Positions 32,318 through 41,953 of a stretch of 64,000 bases of DNA are shown here, one piece after another. The notes below the pieces were generated by a model. It was not told where the DNA came from. It saw nothing but the letters and a program-made list of their open reading frames with translations, and ran no database searches. The number at the start of each line of letters is the position of its first letter. The stretch's first letter is position 1. Made by a program: the position numbers and the translations under genes. The stretch comes from Polynucleobacter meluiroseus (GTDB lineage Bacteria > Pseudomonadota > Gammaproteobacteria > Burkholderiales > Burkholderiaceae), in the NCBI RefSeq assembly GCF_900205755.1, contig NZ_OANS01000001.1, forward strand, positions 248,001 through 312,000. The letters run 5' to 3'.

Positions 32318-32345
32318 CTTGAAATTCATTTTTTTGACCCAATTT
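32318..32345 (+). promoter_or_regulatory. Putative sigma-32 (RpoH) promoter of dnaK
   Basis: CTTGAAA (32318-32324), a 13-base spacer and CCCAATTT (32338-32345) form a good RpoH-type promoter in the 180-base grpE-dnaK gap. It has the same spacer length as the grpE promoter. The predicted dnaK leader is about 60 bases, ending with a good ribosome binding site (TTGGAG, 6-7 bases before the ATG). dnaK could thus be transcribed apart from grpE. Confidence 0.75.
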
Positions 32346-32413
32346 ACTCGGTATCAATTTATTTACAGCAGTTCAGTTGCAATCACCTAACAATTTAATT
32401 ATTTGGAGCAATT

Positions 32414-34339
32414 ATGGGAAAAATTATCGGAATTGACTTAGGAACCACGAATTCGTGCGTTTCCGTTGTTGAAAACAATGCACCTAAGGTTGTTGAGAAC
32501 GCCGAGGGCGCGCGTACAACCCCATCCATCATTGCCTATGTGGAAGATGGCGAAGTCTTAGTGGGTGCTCCTGCTAAGCGTCAATCAGTCACCAATCCAC
32601 GCAACACCATTTACGCCGTCAAGCGTTTGATGGGTCGTAAATTTACTGATGCAGAAGTGCAAAAAGACATCGGTCTCATGCCTTATAAAATTATTCAAGC
32701 TGACAATGGCGACGCTTGGGTTGAGGCGCGCGATAAAAAAATGGCGCCACAGCAGGTTTCCGCTGAAATTTTGCGCAAAATGAAAAAAACCGCTGAAGAC
32801 TACCTCGGCGAAGAAGTAACAGAAGCCGTGATTACGGTTCCAGCTTACTTCAATGACAGTCAGCGCCAAGCTACCAAAGATGCTGGCCGTATCGCTGGTT
32901 TAGATGTCAAGCGAATCATCAATGAGCCAACTGCTGCTGCTTTGGCTTTTGGCTTGGACAAGCAAGACAAGGTTGATCGCAAGATTGCAGTCTATGACTT
33001 GGGTGGCGGTACATTCGACGTATCCATTATTGAGATTGCTAACGTGGATGGCGAGAAGCAGTTTGAAGTGCTCTCCACCAACGGCGATACCTTCTTGGGC
33101 GGTGAGGATTTTGACCAACGCATCATCGATTGGATCATTGCAGAGTTCAAAAAAGAACAAGGTGTTGATCTGAGTAAAGACGTATTGGCCTTACAGCGTC
33201 TGAAAGATGCCGCCGAGAAAGCCAAGATTGAACTGTCTTCAGCACAGCAAACAGAAATTAACTTGCCTTATGTGACTGCAGATGCAAGCGGTCCTAAGCA
33301 TTTAAATTTGAAGCTGACGCGTGCCAAGCTCGAGTCTTTGGTAGAAGAGTTGATCAAGCGTACTGCTGGTCCTTGCCTTACAGCCATTAAAGATGCGGGT
33401 GTGAACGTTGCCGATATCGACGACGTCATTTTGGTTGGTGGTCAAACACGTATGCCCGCAGTGCAGGACAAAGTAAAAGAGATTTTTGGTAAAGAGCCAC
33501 GTAAGGACGTGAATCCTGATGAAGCCGTTGCAGTGGGTGCAGCAATTCAAGGATCCGTTTTATCAGGTGATCGCAAAGACGTATTGCTTTTGGATGTAAC
33601 ACCATTGTCCTTGGGTATCGAAACCTTGGGCGGTGTCATGACCAAGATGATTCCAAAGAACACGACTATTCCTACTAAGCATTCACAGGTGTATTCCACT
33701 GCGGAAGATAATCAGCCTGCAGTCACGATTAAGTGCTTTCAGGGTGAGCGTGAGATGGCTGCTGCCAACAAGCTACTGGGCGAGTTCAATCTAGAAGGAA
33801 TTGCCCCTGCCCAACGCGGTATGCCACAAATTGAAGTAACTTTTGATATTGACGCCAATGGCATTTTGCATGTCACCGCAAAAGATAAAACCACTGGTAA
33901 AGAAAACAAAATTACGATCAAGGCCAATTCAGGTTTAACCGAAGAAGAAATCCAGCGCATGGTGAAGGATGCCGAAGCCAATGCGGATGAGGATAAGAAA
34001 GCTTTGGAATTGGTTACCGCTCGCAATATTGCCGATGCCTTAGCGCACTCTACTAAGAAGACATTGGAAGAGCATGGCGCTACCTTGGACGCCTCTGAAA
34101 AAGAAGCGATTGAGGCTGCCTTGAAAGAACTTGACGAGACCATCAAAGGCAACGATAAGTCGGCAATTGAAGCCAAGACCGAAGCCTTGGGTAAAGTCAG
34201 TCAGAAGCTAGGCGAAAAGGCTATGGCTGCTGAGCAAGCTAAAGCAGGTGGCGGTGCCGCACCTGGTGGCGCTCAAGCTGCTGCGCCAGATGCTGATGTA
34301 GTGGATGCCGACTTTAAAGAGGTTAATGACAAGAAGTAA
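32414..34339 (+). CDS. dnaK: Molecular chaperone DnaK (Hsp70)
   Basis: DnaK binds exposed hydrophobic segments of unfolded proteins in an ATP-driven cycle with DnaJ and GrpE. The 641-residue protein starts [18 protein letters not shown] and has the [21 protein letters not shown] and [13 protein letters not shown]ase motifs. It continues with the [16 protein letters not shown] linker, the substrate-binding domain, the helical lid, a Gly/Ala-rich tail and the usual final motif VDADFKEV. It has its own RpoH-type promoter and is followed by a 94-base gap with a perfect hairpin before dnaJ. Confidence 0.98.
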   Translation: MGKIIGIDLGTTNSCVSVVENNAPKVVENAEGARTTPSIIAYVEDGEVLVGAPAKRQSVTNPRNTIYAVKRLMGRKFTDAEVQKDIGLMPYKIIQADNGDAWVEARDKKMAPQQVSAEILRKMKKTAEDYLGEEVTEAVITVPAYFNDSQRQATKDAGRIAGLDVKRIINEPTAAALAFGLDKQDKVDRKIAVYDLGGGTFDVSIIEIANVDGEKQFEVLSTNGDTFLGGEDFDQRIIDWIIAEFKKEQGVDLSKDVLALQRLKDAAEKAKIELSSAQQTEINLPYVTADASGPKHLNLKLTRAKLESLVEELIKRTAGPCLTAIKDAGVNVADIDDVILVGGQTRMPAVQDKVKEIFGKEPRKDVNPDEAVAVGAAIQGSVLSGDRKDVLLLDVTPLSLGIETLGGVMTKMIPKNTTIPTKHSQVYSTAEDNQPAVTIKCFQGEREMAAANKLLGEFNLEGIAPAQRGMPQIEVTFDIDANGILHVTAKDKTTGKENKITIKANSGLTEEEIQRMVKDAEANADEDKKALELVTARNIADALAHSTKKTLEEHGATLDASEKEAIEAALKELDETIKGNDKSAIEAKTEALGKVSQKLGEKAMAAEQAKAGGGAAPGGAQAAAPDADVVDADFKEVNDKK

Positions 34340-34380
34340 TCGGTATTATCTGAAAAGTTAGTTTTTGCAGTAATTTCACA

Positions 34381-34405
34381 ACAAGTCGGCCACGTGCCGA
34401 CTTGT
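34381..34405 (+). repeat. Perfect 10-base inverted repeat between dnaK and dnaJ
   Basis: Arms ACAAGTCGGC (34381-34390) and GCCGACTTGT (34396-34405) enclose a 5-base loop CACGT. No T-run follows, so it is not a standard intrinsic terminator. It could be an mRNA processing or stability element that makes more dnaK than dnaJ message, or a partial terminator. It ends 28 bases before the dnaJ GTG. Confidence 0.7.
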
Positions 34406-34433
34406 GTCATTGAGGTGGTTGAGAGGAATAGTT

Positions 34434-35555
34434 GTGGCTAAAGGTAAACGCGATTTTTACGAAGTGCTTGGGGTTGCTAAAAGTGCAAGCGATGTTGAGC
34501 TAAAAGCAGCCTATCGGAAGCTGGCCATGAAATACCATCCCGATCGCAATCCTGACAGCAAAGATGCCGAAGCGCAATTTAAAGAAGTCAAAGAGGCCTA
34601 TGAAACACTGACCGATGCAAATAAGCGCGCAGCTTATGACCAGTACGGCCATTCCGGGGTCGATCCTTCCATGGGGGGATTTGGTGGCGGAGGCGGATTT
34701 GCCGATGCTTTCGGTGACATCTTTGGTGATATTTTCGGACAAGGCGGCGGCCGCCAGGCTGGTCCACAGGTTTATAAGGGCGCTGACCTGCGCTACAACA
34801 TGGACATTAGCTTAGAGCAGGCTGCTGAGGGCTATACCACCCAGATTCGTGTGCCGAGTTGGAGTAATTGCAAGCCATGTGCCGGTAGCGGTGCTGAGGC
34901 GGGAACCAAGGTAGAAAGATGCGGTACCTGCGATGGCCATGGCCAAGTCCGAGTGCAGCAAGGTTTCTTCTCGATGCAACAAACTTGTCCTAAGTGCCGT
35001 GGCACGGGCGAGCATATTCCAAAACCCTGCAAAACTTGTCACGGCAGCGGAAAATTAAAAGAGCAAAAAACATTAGAGATCAAGATTCCTGCTGGCATAG
35101 ACGATGGCATGCGTGTGCGCTCGGTAGGTAATGGAGAGCCAGGAATTAATGGCGGGCCGTCGGGCGATCTATATGTTGAGGTTAGAGTGAAGCCGCACCC
35201 AGTTTTTGAGCGCGACGGTAGCGATCTCCATGTGCAAATGCCCATTTCATTCGCTACGGCAACGATTGGTGGAGATATTGAGGTACCAACTCTAACGGGT
35301 CGAGTGGAATTCCCTATTCCTGAGGGTACTCAGACCGGTAAAACTTTCCGTCTGCGCAACAAGGGTATTAAAGGTTTACGTTCAGCCGTGATTGGCGATC
35401 TCTTGGTGCATGTCGTGGTTGAAACCCCAATCAAGCTGACCGACGAGCAAAAAAATCTATTGAGTAAATTTGATGAGAGTTTGAAAGTGGGGGGTGGCAA
35501 ACACAACCCTCAGCAAAAAGGTTGGTTTGAGGGAGTAAAAAGCTTCTTTCATTAA
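34434..35555 (+). CDS. dnaJ: Chaperone protein DnaJ
   Basis: DnaJ delivers substrates to DnaK and stimulates its ATPase. The 373-residue protein has the J domain with the HPD motif at about residues 34-36, a Gly/Phe-rich segment ([22 protein letters not shown]), four zinc-binding repeats ([32 protein letters not shown], about 146-212) and the C-terminal domains. The frame is open 10 codons further upstream, but the GTG at 34434 is chosen because GAGAGGAA lies just before it and the family starts at [12 protein letters not shown]. Its stop shares TTAA with the opposing panB stop. Confidence 0.97.
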   Translation: MAKGKRDFYEVLGVAKSASDVELKAAYRKLAMKYHPDRNPDSKDAEAQFKEVKEAYETLTDANKRAAYDQYGHSGVDPSMGGFGGGGGFADAFGDIFGDIFGQGGGRQAGPQVYKGADLRYNMDISLEQAAEGYTTQIRVPSWSNCKPCAGSGAEAGTKVERCGTCDGHGQVRVQQGFFSMQQTCPKCRGTGEHIPKPCKTCHGSGKLKEQKTLEIKIPAGIDDGMRVRSVGNGEPGINGGPSGDLYVEVRVKPHPVFERDGSDLHVQMPISFATATIGGDIEVPTLTGRVEFPIPEGTQTGKTFRLRNKGIKGLRSAVIGDLLVHVVVETPIKLTDEQKNLLSKFDESLKVGGGKHNPQQKGWFEGVKSFFH

Positions 35556-36370
35556 CCAGCGAAGCAATGTTCTGGGCTAGGAAATTTTCCGGACTTGACA
35601 GAGCGAATGTAAGTTTTAATTGCGGATTCTATGGAGGGACTGCCATCCAAAAAGTTTTTTACAAACTTGGGAGGCTTGCCTGGGCTAATGCCGAGCATAT
35701 CTGGCAACACCAAAACTTGACCAGAGCAATCTGGGCCTGCCCCAATGCCGATGGTAGGAATGGATAGTGACTCAGTAATTTGCTTACCCAGCGAAGACGG
35801 AATGGCTTCCAAGACTAGCATTTGTGCGCCAGCCGCTTCGCAAGCGAATGCCTGCTCTCGCATTACGGTGGCCGCATCTTTGGACTTACCCTGCACATGG
35901 TAGCCACCTAAGAGATGAACTGATTGGGGTAATAAGCCGAGGTGTGCACACACAGGGACACTCCGTTTTACTAAGTAATGAATAATCTCGGTTTGCCATT
36001 CGCCGCCACCCTCAAGCTTCACCATATCGGCGCCGGCACGCATTAACTCTGCCGCAGAATCTAATGCTTGCACGGGATCGCCATAACTCGCAAAAGGTAG
36101 ATCCGCAATCAAAAAGGAAGCGGTATTGGCGCGCGCAACACAACTGGTGTGATAAACCATTTGCTCAATAGTGACGGGAGTAGTACTGCTATGACCCTGA
36201 ATGACATTACCTAGAGAGTCGCCAATGAGAATGACATCGATGCCGCAGCGATTTAAAAGAGCCGACATAGTCGAGTCATATGCCGTCAACATGGTAATTT
36301 TTTCGCTCTCCGCATGCATGGAGAGGAGCTTAGAAATAGTGATTGGCTTTTCGCCTTGCAGATAACCCAT
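35552..36370 (-). CDS. panB: 3-methyl-2-oxobutanoate hydroxymethyltransferase
   Basis: PanB makes ketopantoate from 2-oxoisovalerate and methylene-tetrahydrofolate, on the way to pantothenate and CoA. The 272-residue protein has the [28 protein letters not shown] start region with Mg-binding residues, the [10 protein letters not shown] segment and [21 protein letters not shown]. It follows folK by 17 bases, a usual pair, and ends the six-gene minus-strand run that begins with the AI-2E-type transporter. panC is not in the window. Its tail overlaps dnaJ by 4 bases. Confidence 0.96.
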   Translation of the reverse strand: MGYLQGEKPITISKLLSMHAESEKITMLTAYDSTMSALLNRCGIDVILIGDSLGNVIQGHSSTTPVTIEQMVYHTSCVARANTASFLIADLPFASYGDPVQALDSAAELMRAGADMVKLEGGGEWQTEIIHYLVKRSVPVCAHLGLLPQSVHLLGGYHVQGKSKDAATVMREQAFACEAAGAQMLVLEAIPSSLGKQITESLSIPTIGIGAGPDCSGQVLVLPDMLGISPGKPPKFVKNFLDGSPSIESAIKTYIRSVKSGKFPSPEHCFAG

Positions 36371-36387
36371 ACGCAGAGTGTAATGAA

Positions 36388-36915
36388 TTACTGTGGTGCT
36401 TGGCTATAAGCCTTTTTCTCAGTAGAGGCGCAATTTCGGCAATTGAGAACTTCGATGCGCTGGTGAGCCACTTTAGGTAAATAGCTTTTCAGTTCGCCGA
36501 AATGAGGTAAAAAGAAATCTGGGGCGATTTCAAGAAGCGGTAGCAGCACAAAAGAGCGCTCCGTCATGCGGGGGTGCGGAAGGGTCAATTCGGTATCGTC
36601 CTGAGATACGCCTTCAAAATACAGAATATCTAGGTCTAGCGTGCGGGGTGCGTTGGCATAAGGGCGCTCACGGCCAAACTCTTGCTCTACGGCCTGGCAA
36701 ACATGTAAAAGGCCGTAAGGGCTTAATTGAGTCTCAATTTCGATTACGGAGTTGATGTAGTCACCCCCCAAAGCATCGACAGGGGCACTTTGATAGAAGC
36801 AGCTCTTAGCAATAATCTGCAACTCGCAGCGGAGTGCAAGACAGACGATTGCGTCAGTGATGAGTTGTCGCGTATCGCCAATGTTGCCACCGAAACCAAT
36901 AAAAGCTTGAGCCAT
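36388..36915 (-). CDS. folK: 2-amino-4-hydroxy-6-hydroxymethyldihydropteridine pyrophosphokinase
   Basis: FolK (HPPK) pyrophosphorylates hydroxymethyl-dihydropterin for folate synthesis. The 175-residue protein shows the start AFIGFGGNIGDTRQLI, the family signature RPYANAPRTLDLDILYF with the catalytic acidic pair, and LPHPRMTERSFVLLPLLEI. It sits 63 bases after pcnB and 17 bases before panB; the pcnB-folK-panB order is frequent in proteobacteria. Its C-terminus carries a short extra tail (CRNCASTEKKAYSQAPQ) with no obvious function. Confidence 0.95.
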   Translation of the reverse strand: MAQAFIGFGGNIGDTRQLITDAIVCLALRCELQIIAKSCFYQSAPVDALGGDYINSVIEIETQLSPYGLLHVCQAVEQEFGRERPYANAPRTLDLDILYFEGVSQDDTELTLPHPRMTERSFVLLPLLEIAPDFFLPHFGELKSYLPKVAHQRIEVLNCRNCASTEKKAYSQAPQ

Positions 36916-36978
36916 GAACTATCCAAATCAAAAAAAGAACTCTATTTGCGTACTTTACTGAATATTCCTCGAGTCTGC

Positions 36979-38379
36979 TTAGCTCGATGCCCTTTCAGGG
37001 GGCGTCACTATTTTGGCTTTTCTGCGCCGCCGTCTTTTCGGGGCCGAACTCGGAATACTAGTGTCATTTTTGATCGAGGCCATTAAGGCATCTTGCCCGG
37101 CAGTATCAGATTCGATAAAGTCGGTCCACCACTCGCCTAAGGCAGGAATCTGCTCACCTGTGGCGCAGCGCAGTAATAAAAAGTCGTAACCTGCCCTAAA
37201 GCGGGGGGACTCAATCAAGCGATAAGGGTAGCGCCCCACGCGTCTTTCAAAACGCGGTTGCATTGCCCAGATTTCTCGCATATCACTTTCAAAACGGCGC
37301 TGAATGACCATGCCCTTGCTTTGGGTGGCAATTGTGGTATCCATCGCGTCCTGTAAAGCGGGAATATTAGCCATTCCCTTAGCCATATTCTTTTTCCAGT
37401 TGAGTAAGAGGTCTGGCCACAATAGGCTGGCAAATAGGAAGCCGGCCGAAACACTTTTACCTGCCTGAATGCGTTGATCCGTATTAGAGAGCGCTATTCG
37501 AACAAAGTCATTCGCTGCTTTAGAGTCGGAATGGCTATCTAAAATATGGTCTAGTAGAGGCAGGACACCGTGGTGAAGACCAGCATTTCTCAAACCTTGA
37601 ATTGCCGACCAGGAATAGCCTGACATCAGCAGCTTGAGCATTTCATCAAAAAGACGTGCCGTAGGTACATCATGAATTAATTGACCTAGTTGGGCGATAG
37701 GCTCTTGTGTCGCGGCATCCAAAGCAAACCCCGTTTTAGCGGCAAAACGAATGGCTCGTAACATGCGTATTGGATCCTCACGATACCGCTTGCTTGGATC
37801 ACCGATCATTCTTAAAACCTTTTTTTGCATGTCGGCCATGCCACCGTGATAGTCAAGCACCGTTTCTGAAGCGGGGTCGTAATACATGGCATTAATACTG
37901 AAATCGCGCCGCGCCGCATCTTCATGTTGAGTGCCCCAAACATTATCGCGCAGAATGCGGCCAGTTTCGGCTAGATGCTCACCAGCATTTTCAAGCAGGG
38001 CCCTAAATGTAGACACTTCGATAATTTCAGGAGCGCCTTTGCCAAAAAAGGTCACGTGAACAATTTGAAAGCGACGGCCGATGAGGCGGGCTTTGCGAAA
38101 GAGTTTTTGTACTTGCTCGGGGGTGGCATTAGTTGCGACATCGAAATCTTTTGGGCTAATACCCAAGGCTAAATCGCGCACCGCACCCCCCACGATAAAG
38201 GCTTCGTAGCCTGCCTGCTGTAGGGTTTGCGTTACCTTGACAGCATTTTTGGAAAGTAATTCCGGATTGATTCTGTGCGCCTTTTTGAGGATGCGCTTGG
38301 GAGCATGGAGATTGTGAGCCTGACCATGGCGCGCCATGGGGTCCCGACGCAAAATTCGATGTATCAACTTAGCGATCAT
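36979..38379 (-). CDS. pcnB: Poly(A) polymerase I
   Basis: PcnB adds 3' poly(A) tails to RNA, marking it for decay. The 466-residue protein has the nucleotidyltransferase motif GGAVRDLALGISPKDFDVAT near residues 63-82, RRDFSINAMYYDP and the RNA-binding RMLRAIRFAAKTGF region. It ends in a strongly basic tail (PKRRRRRKAKIV), typical of PAP I and unlike CCA-adding enzymes. The ATG at 38379 overlaps the TGA of the HAD gene (ATGA), which fixes the start and shows coupling. Confidence 0.94.
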   Translation of the reverse strand: MIAKLIHRILRRDPMARHGQAHNLHAPKRILKKAHRINPELLSKNAVKVTQTLQQAGYEAFIVGGAVRDLALGISPKDFDVATNATPEQVQKLFRKARLIGRRFQIVHVTFFGKGAPEIIEVSTFRALLENAGEHLAETGRILRDNVWGTQHEDAARRDFSINAMYYDPASETVLDYHGGMADMQKKVLRMIGDPSKRYREDPIRMLRAIRFAAKTGFALDAATQEPIAQLGQLIHDVPTARLFDEMLKLLMSGYSWSAIQGLRNAGLHHGVLPLLDHILDSHSDSKAANDFVRIALSNTDQRIQAGKSVSAGFLFASLLWPDLLLNWKKNMAKGMANIPALQDAMDTTIATQSKGMVIQRRFESDMREIWAMQPRFERRVGRYPYRLIESPRFRAGYDFLLLRCATGEQIPALGEWWTDFIESDTAGQDALMASIKNDTSIPSSAPKRRRRRKAKIVTPPERASS

Positions 38380-39056
38380 GCAAATAGTTCCAAAATGGGC
38401 CAACGACGCTTAACCGCTTCGGCGCGGAGTTGCGGATCAGGATTGGTGGCAATCGGATTACTTACCTTTTCTAGTAGCGATAGGTCGTTCATTGAGTCAG
38501 AGTAAAAATAACTACAAGAAAGCTGCTCCAAGGACAGATTTTGTGTCTGCAACCAATCATTCACCCGAGCTATTTTTCCTTCGCGAAAACTAGGTAGGCC
38601 CGTAACTTCGCCAGTAAAGTCGGCAAAAGGATCATTTCCCAGGGTTGCGGGTTCAGTCGCTACCAAGTGGACTATGCCAAAACTCTCGACAATGGGTCGC
38701 GTGACAAAACTATTGGTAGCCGTCACTACGCAGCAAAGGTCACCTGCATCTTGGTGGCGTTTAACTAGATCTAAGGCTTGGGGGCGTATTTGTCCTGTTA
38801 TCACTTCTTTCATAAATGCATCATGCCACTCTTTGAGTTGAGCGCGAGAATGCTCTGAAAGAGGTTTTAAAGCAAAGCGTAAGAACTCATCAATATTGAG
38901 CTTGCCATCTTTATATTCTTGATAAAAACGGGCATTTTGTTCGGCATAAAATTGGCCATCAACCACCCCAATTCGAGCCAAAAATTGCCCCCACTCATAA
39001 TCACTGTCGCAGGGTAGGAGGGTTTGATCAAGATCAAAAAGTGCTAATTGGGTCAT
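38376..39056 (-). CDS. HAD-superfamily subfamily IB phosphatase
   Basis: The 226-residue protein is a haloacid-dehalogenase-type hydrolase of subfamily IB, related to SerB. It has the nucleophile motif LFDLDQTLLPCDSDYEW (Asp8, Asp10), the VTATNSFVTRPIVE motif II and the acidic motif YSDSMNDLSLLE. The substrate is not evident; related proteins include phosphoserine and histidinol-phosphate phosphatases. It lies 10 bases after hda and overlaps pcnB by 4 bases, so it is tightly embedded in the run. The start MTQLALFDLDQ is chosen because an earlier in-frame start would overlap hda and add residues the family does not have. Confidence 0.88.
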   Translation of the reverse strand: MTQLALFDLDQTLLPCDSDYEWGQFLARIGVVDGQFYAEQNARFYQEYKDGKLNIDEFLRFALKPLSEHSRAQLKEWHDAFMKEVITGQIRPQALDLVKRHQDAGDLCCVVTATNSFVTRPIVESFGIVHLVATEPATLGNDPFADFTGEVTGLPSFREGKIARVNDWLQTQNLSLEQLSCSYFYSDSMNDLSLLEKVSNPIATNPDPQLRAEAVKRRWPILELFA

Positions 39057-39066
39057 TAAATGTATT

Positions 39067-39825
39067 TTATTTGGGTTGTAAAAGCTCACGCACCAGCGGT
39101 AAGGTTACTGCCCGCTTGGTTTCTAGTGAATAGGCATCTAAAGCATCGATTAAAGCCATTAAATTGGGCATATCACGATGAAAGCGGTTAAGTAGCCAAG
39201 GTAAAACATCCGGAGAGAGCATCAGGCCACGCGCTAGCGCCGCGTGCTCAAGCGCTTGTATTTTCTCATCATCTTCTAAAAGATGGGTTTGAAAGACTAA
39301 GCCCCAGCCCAATCTTGTGCGGACATCTTCTCGTAATTGCAAGGCGCTAGGAGCGGCATTGCCAGCGATAAAAAGATGGAGATTTTGACTGGCCACCACC
39401 ACATTGAAAATACGAAATAGTGACGCTACTTGTGCTTCGCTGATGCCATCAACATCATCAATCGTAATGATGGCACTCATTTTGTTTGAGCTTAGAGTCG
39501 CCAAACTCTGTTCCAAATCTTCCCACGAGTTCGTCTCGGCAGGTGTCAAAGCATAGTGCTCAAGACCGGCTTCTGCAGCTGCATTAGTCAATGCGTTCAA
39601 AAGATGAGAGCGGCCGGACCCTTCCGGACCCCACCAGTAAAAGCAGCGTTGATTTAGGGGATTATCTGCAGCGCTGGCATCTTTAGGCATTGTCCAGTTG
39701 CTCACTAAGGTTTGCAGTGTGCCGTGCAAAGCTCGGTCATTACCAGGCAGGAAATTGTCTAAACTCGCTTTGGGTGTGCAAGTCAAGTCGAGCGCAAGTT
39801 GCCTCGGAAGCAAGGAGTTATTCAT
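39067..39825 (-). CDS. hda: DnaA regulatory inactivator Hda
   Basis: Hda, bound to the DNA-loaded beta clamp, triggers ATP hydrolysis by DnaA and so prevents over-initiation of replication. The 252-residue protein is a DnaA-like AAA+ domain with the characteristic P-loop GPEGSGRSHLLNAL (Arg in place of the usual Lys, as in other Hda proteins) and IITIDDVDGISEAQ. The N-terminus MNNSLLPRQLALDLTCTP contains a clamp-binding type QLALDL motif. It follows the AI-2E-type transporter by 13 bases, a conserved neighbour pair. Confidence 0.94.
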   Translation of the reverse strand: MNNSLLPRQLALDLTCTPKASLDNFLPGNDRALHGTLQTLVSNWTMPKDASAADNPLNQRCFYWWGPEGSGRSHLLNALTNAAAEAGLEHYALTPAETNSWEDLEQSLATLSSNKMSAIITIDDVDGISEAQVASLFRIFNVVVASQNLHLFIAGNAAPSALQLREDVRTRLGWGLVFQTHLLEDDEKIQALEHAALARGLMLSPDVLPWLLNRFHRDMPNLMALIDALDAYSLETKRAVTLPLVRELLQPK

Positions 39826-39838
39826 TCATACCTGATGA

Positions 39839-40828
39839 TTATTTTTTATACCAGACGCTTTGGGTATAGCACGACCATGAGTACTTAATTAGAACCAAAC
39901 TAATGGCGCTGAAAGGAAGTGCAAGTAACACTCCAAAGAAGCCAAACAGCTTACCAAATAATAATAGGGCGAAGATGAGTGCAACCGGGTGAATACCAAT
40001 TCGCCCTCCGACCAATTGGGGCGTTAAGTAAAAGCCTTCAATTAACTGTCCAAGGCCATACACAATCAAAACGCCTACTATGTGAATGTCAAAACCAAAC
40101 TGCAGGATCGCAGCCAAAAAAGCTAAAGAGAAACCTAACGCAATACCGATGTAAGGAACCAAGATCATGATTGCCGTAAACACCCCGATGGCAACCCCTC
40201 CTTTAATGCCCACCAGAATCATACCAACACCATAAAAAACGGACATGATCGAGATCACAATTAATTCCCCGCGCAGATATTGCGAGAGGAGATCATCCGT
40301 TTGTAGCGCTAACCGTTGCAATGTTGCTTGAGCACGTAGGGGCGCCAAAGTTTTTACCAATCGAAAAAATACATCCCACTCAATCAGTAAGTAAAACATC
40401 GCGAACAGAATCACTACTGAATTTGCGAAGACTCCGAGAATGGAGTTACCTGATTGCAATACGGTATCGAAAGCGGATGAGAATAAAGAGTCGGCATTGT
40501 CATTAATGTGCTCAGTAATTTTTTCAGTTGCGCCTGTCTTGAGCGTTTCCCAGTCTAAGTGGAGGTGAAATTGCTCTAATTGAGGCCCTAACCAAGTTTG
40601 GATTGTTTCAATCCAGATGGGTAATTGAGTTTTAAAGAGCGGAATCTCCGTTTTGAGAAGGCCAATAAAGAGGCTTAGGATGCCAAAAAAAACGCCCAAC
40701 CCAATAACCATGGCAATTACCGCTGCCGCCTCAGGGGGTAGGCGACGCCTCTCAAGCCATACGCAAAAAGGGCGTAAGACGTAAGCCAGAATGAAGGCAA
40801 ATAGAAAAGGAGTAAAAATTTCGGTCAT
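39839..40828 (-). CDS. AI-2E family (PerM-like) membrane transporter
   Basis: The 329-residue protein has about seven to eight membrane helices and belongs to the AI-2E exporter/PerM family, judged from the N-terminal FLFAFILAYVLRPFCVWLERR and the C-terminal GGRIGIHPVALIFALLLFGKLFGFFGVLLALP motif. Substrates in this family are mostly unproven. It is the first gene of the hda-HAD-pcnB-folK-panB run and divergent from purM (72-base gap). The purM-perM-hda neighbourhood is widespread, so the placement supports the call but not a function. Confidence 0.9.
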   Translation of the reverse strand: MTEIFTPFLFAFILAYVLRPFCVWLERRRLPPEAAAVIAMVIGLGVFFGILSLFIGLLKTEIPLFKTQLPIWIETIQTWLGPQLEQFHLHLDWETLKTGATEKITEHINDNADSLFSSAFDTVLQSGNSILGVFANSVVILFAMFYLLIEWDVFFRLVKTLAPLRAQATLQRLALQTDDLLSQYLRGELIVISIMSVFYGVGMILVGIKGGVAIGVFTAIMILVPYIGIALGFSLAFLAAILQFGFDIHIVGVLIVYGLGQLIEGFYLTPQLVGGRIGIHPVALIFALLLFGKLFGFFGVLLALPFSAISLVLIKYSWSCYTQSVWYKK

Positions 40829-40900
40829 TTCTCTGTGATCCTCTAGAATTCAATGATTCTACTGATCCAGCATTACTTTTACTAATCTTCGAAATTTTCC

Positions 40901-41953
40901 ATGACCTCATCCATTAATCCCCCTTCCTCAGGACTCTCCTATCGCGACGCGGGCGTCGATATTGACGCTGGTGACGATCTAGTCGACCGCATTAAGCCAT
41001 TAGCTAAGAAAACCATGCGTGAGGGGGTTTTAGCAGGAATTGGGGGGTTTGGAGCTCTTTTTGAGGTGCCTAAGCGTTTCAAAGAGCCAGTTCTGGTCTC
41101 GGGTACTGACGGAGTGGGAACCAAGCTCAGATTGGCTTTTGAGTGGAATCGCCACGATACGATCGGCCAAGATCTAGTGGCAATGAGTGTGAATGACATT
41201 TTGGTGCAGGGTGCCGAACCCCTGTTCTTCTTGGATTATTTTGCTTGTGGCAAATTGAGTGTCGATACCGCGGCTACGGTAATTAGCGGTATTGCCCGAG
41301 GTTGTGAGTTGGCGGGTTGCGCCTTAATTGGTGGCGAGACAGCAGAAATGCCCGGCATGTATCCCCCTGGTGAATACGATTTAGCGGGATTTGCGGTGGG
41401 TGCGGTAGAGAAGTCCCAAATCATCAATGGCGCATCGATTGTTCCAGGTGATGTAGTGGTGGCGATTGGCTCTAGTGGTGCTCACTCCAATGGCTACTCT
41501 TTGGTGCGAAAAGTCATTGAGCGTGCTGGCGCTAAGCCCAGCGATGACCTGGGCGGTCGTCCCCTTGGCGACGTTGTGATGGCACCCACAGAAATTTATG
41601 TCAAACCGATCCTGAAATTAATTTCTCAAATTTCGGTTAAGGGCATGGCGCACATTACGGGCGGTGGTTTAGTGGACAACGTGCCTCGGGTACTTCCTGA
41701 AAATATTCAGGCCGTATTGCACCGTGATAGCTGGGAAATGCCAGAGCTATTTCGTTGGCTGCAAATGAAGGGCGGAGTTGCTTACGCAGAAATGATTCGC
41801 GTCTTTAACTGCGGCATTGGTATGGTAGTGATTGTTGCTGCTGATCAGGCTGAGGCTACTGCCCAACTCTTGAAGGCTGAGGGATTGAGCGCTTGGACAG
41901 TGGGTGAGGTTGTTGAGCGTCCCGAAGGAGCTCCTCAAACCATCGTCATTTAA
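40901..41953 (+). CDS. purM: Phosphoribosylformylglycinamidine cyclo-ligase
   Basis: PurM (AIR synthetase) closes the imidazole ring in purine synthesis. The 350-residue protein shows [20 protein letters not shown] at the start, [57 protein letters not shown] and [14 protein letters not shown], all family hallmarks. Its 3' end overlaps miaA on the other strand by 8 bases. No clear ribosome binding site precedes the ATG. purN, the other purine gene often paired with purM, lies alone about 18 kb away. Confidence 0.97.
   Translation: MTSSINPPSSGLSYRDAGVDIDAGDDLVDRIKPLAKKTMREGVLAGIGGFGALFEVPKRFKEPVLVSGTDGVGTKLRLAFEWNRHDTIGQDLVAMSVNDILVQGAEPLFFLDYFACGKLSVDTAATVISGIARGCELAGCALIGGETAEMPGMYPPGEYDLAGFAVGAVEKSQIINGASIVPGDVVVAIGSSGAHSNGYSLVRKVIERAGAKPSDDLGGRPLGDVVMAPTEIYVKPILKLISQISVKGMAHITGGGLVDNVPRVLPENIQAVLHRDSWEMPELFRWLQMKGGVAYAEMIRVFNCGIGMVVIVAADQAEATAQLLKAEGLSAWTVGEVVERPEGAPQTIVI

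Noticed and set aside
39650..39660. Missing Walker A lysine in Hda (GSGRS)
   Set aside because: Arg at this place is usual in Hda proteins, so it is not a defect.
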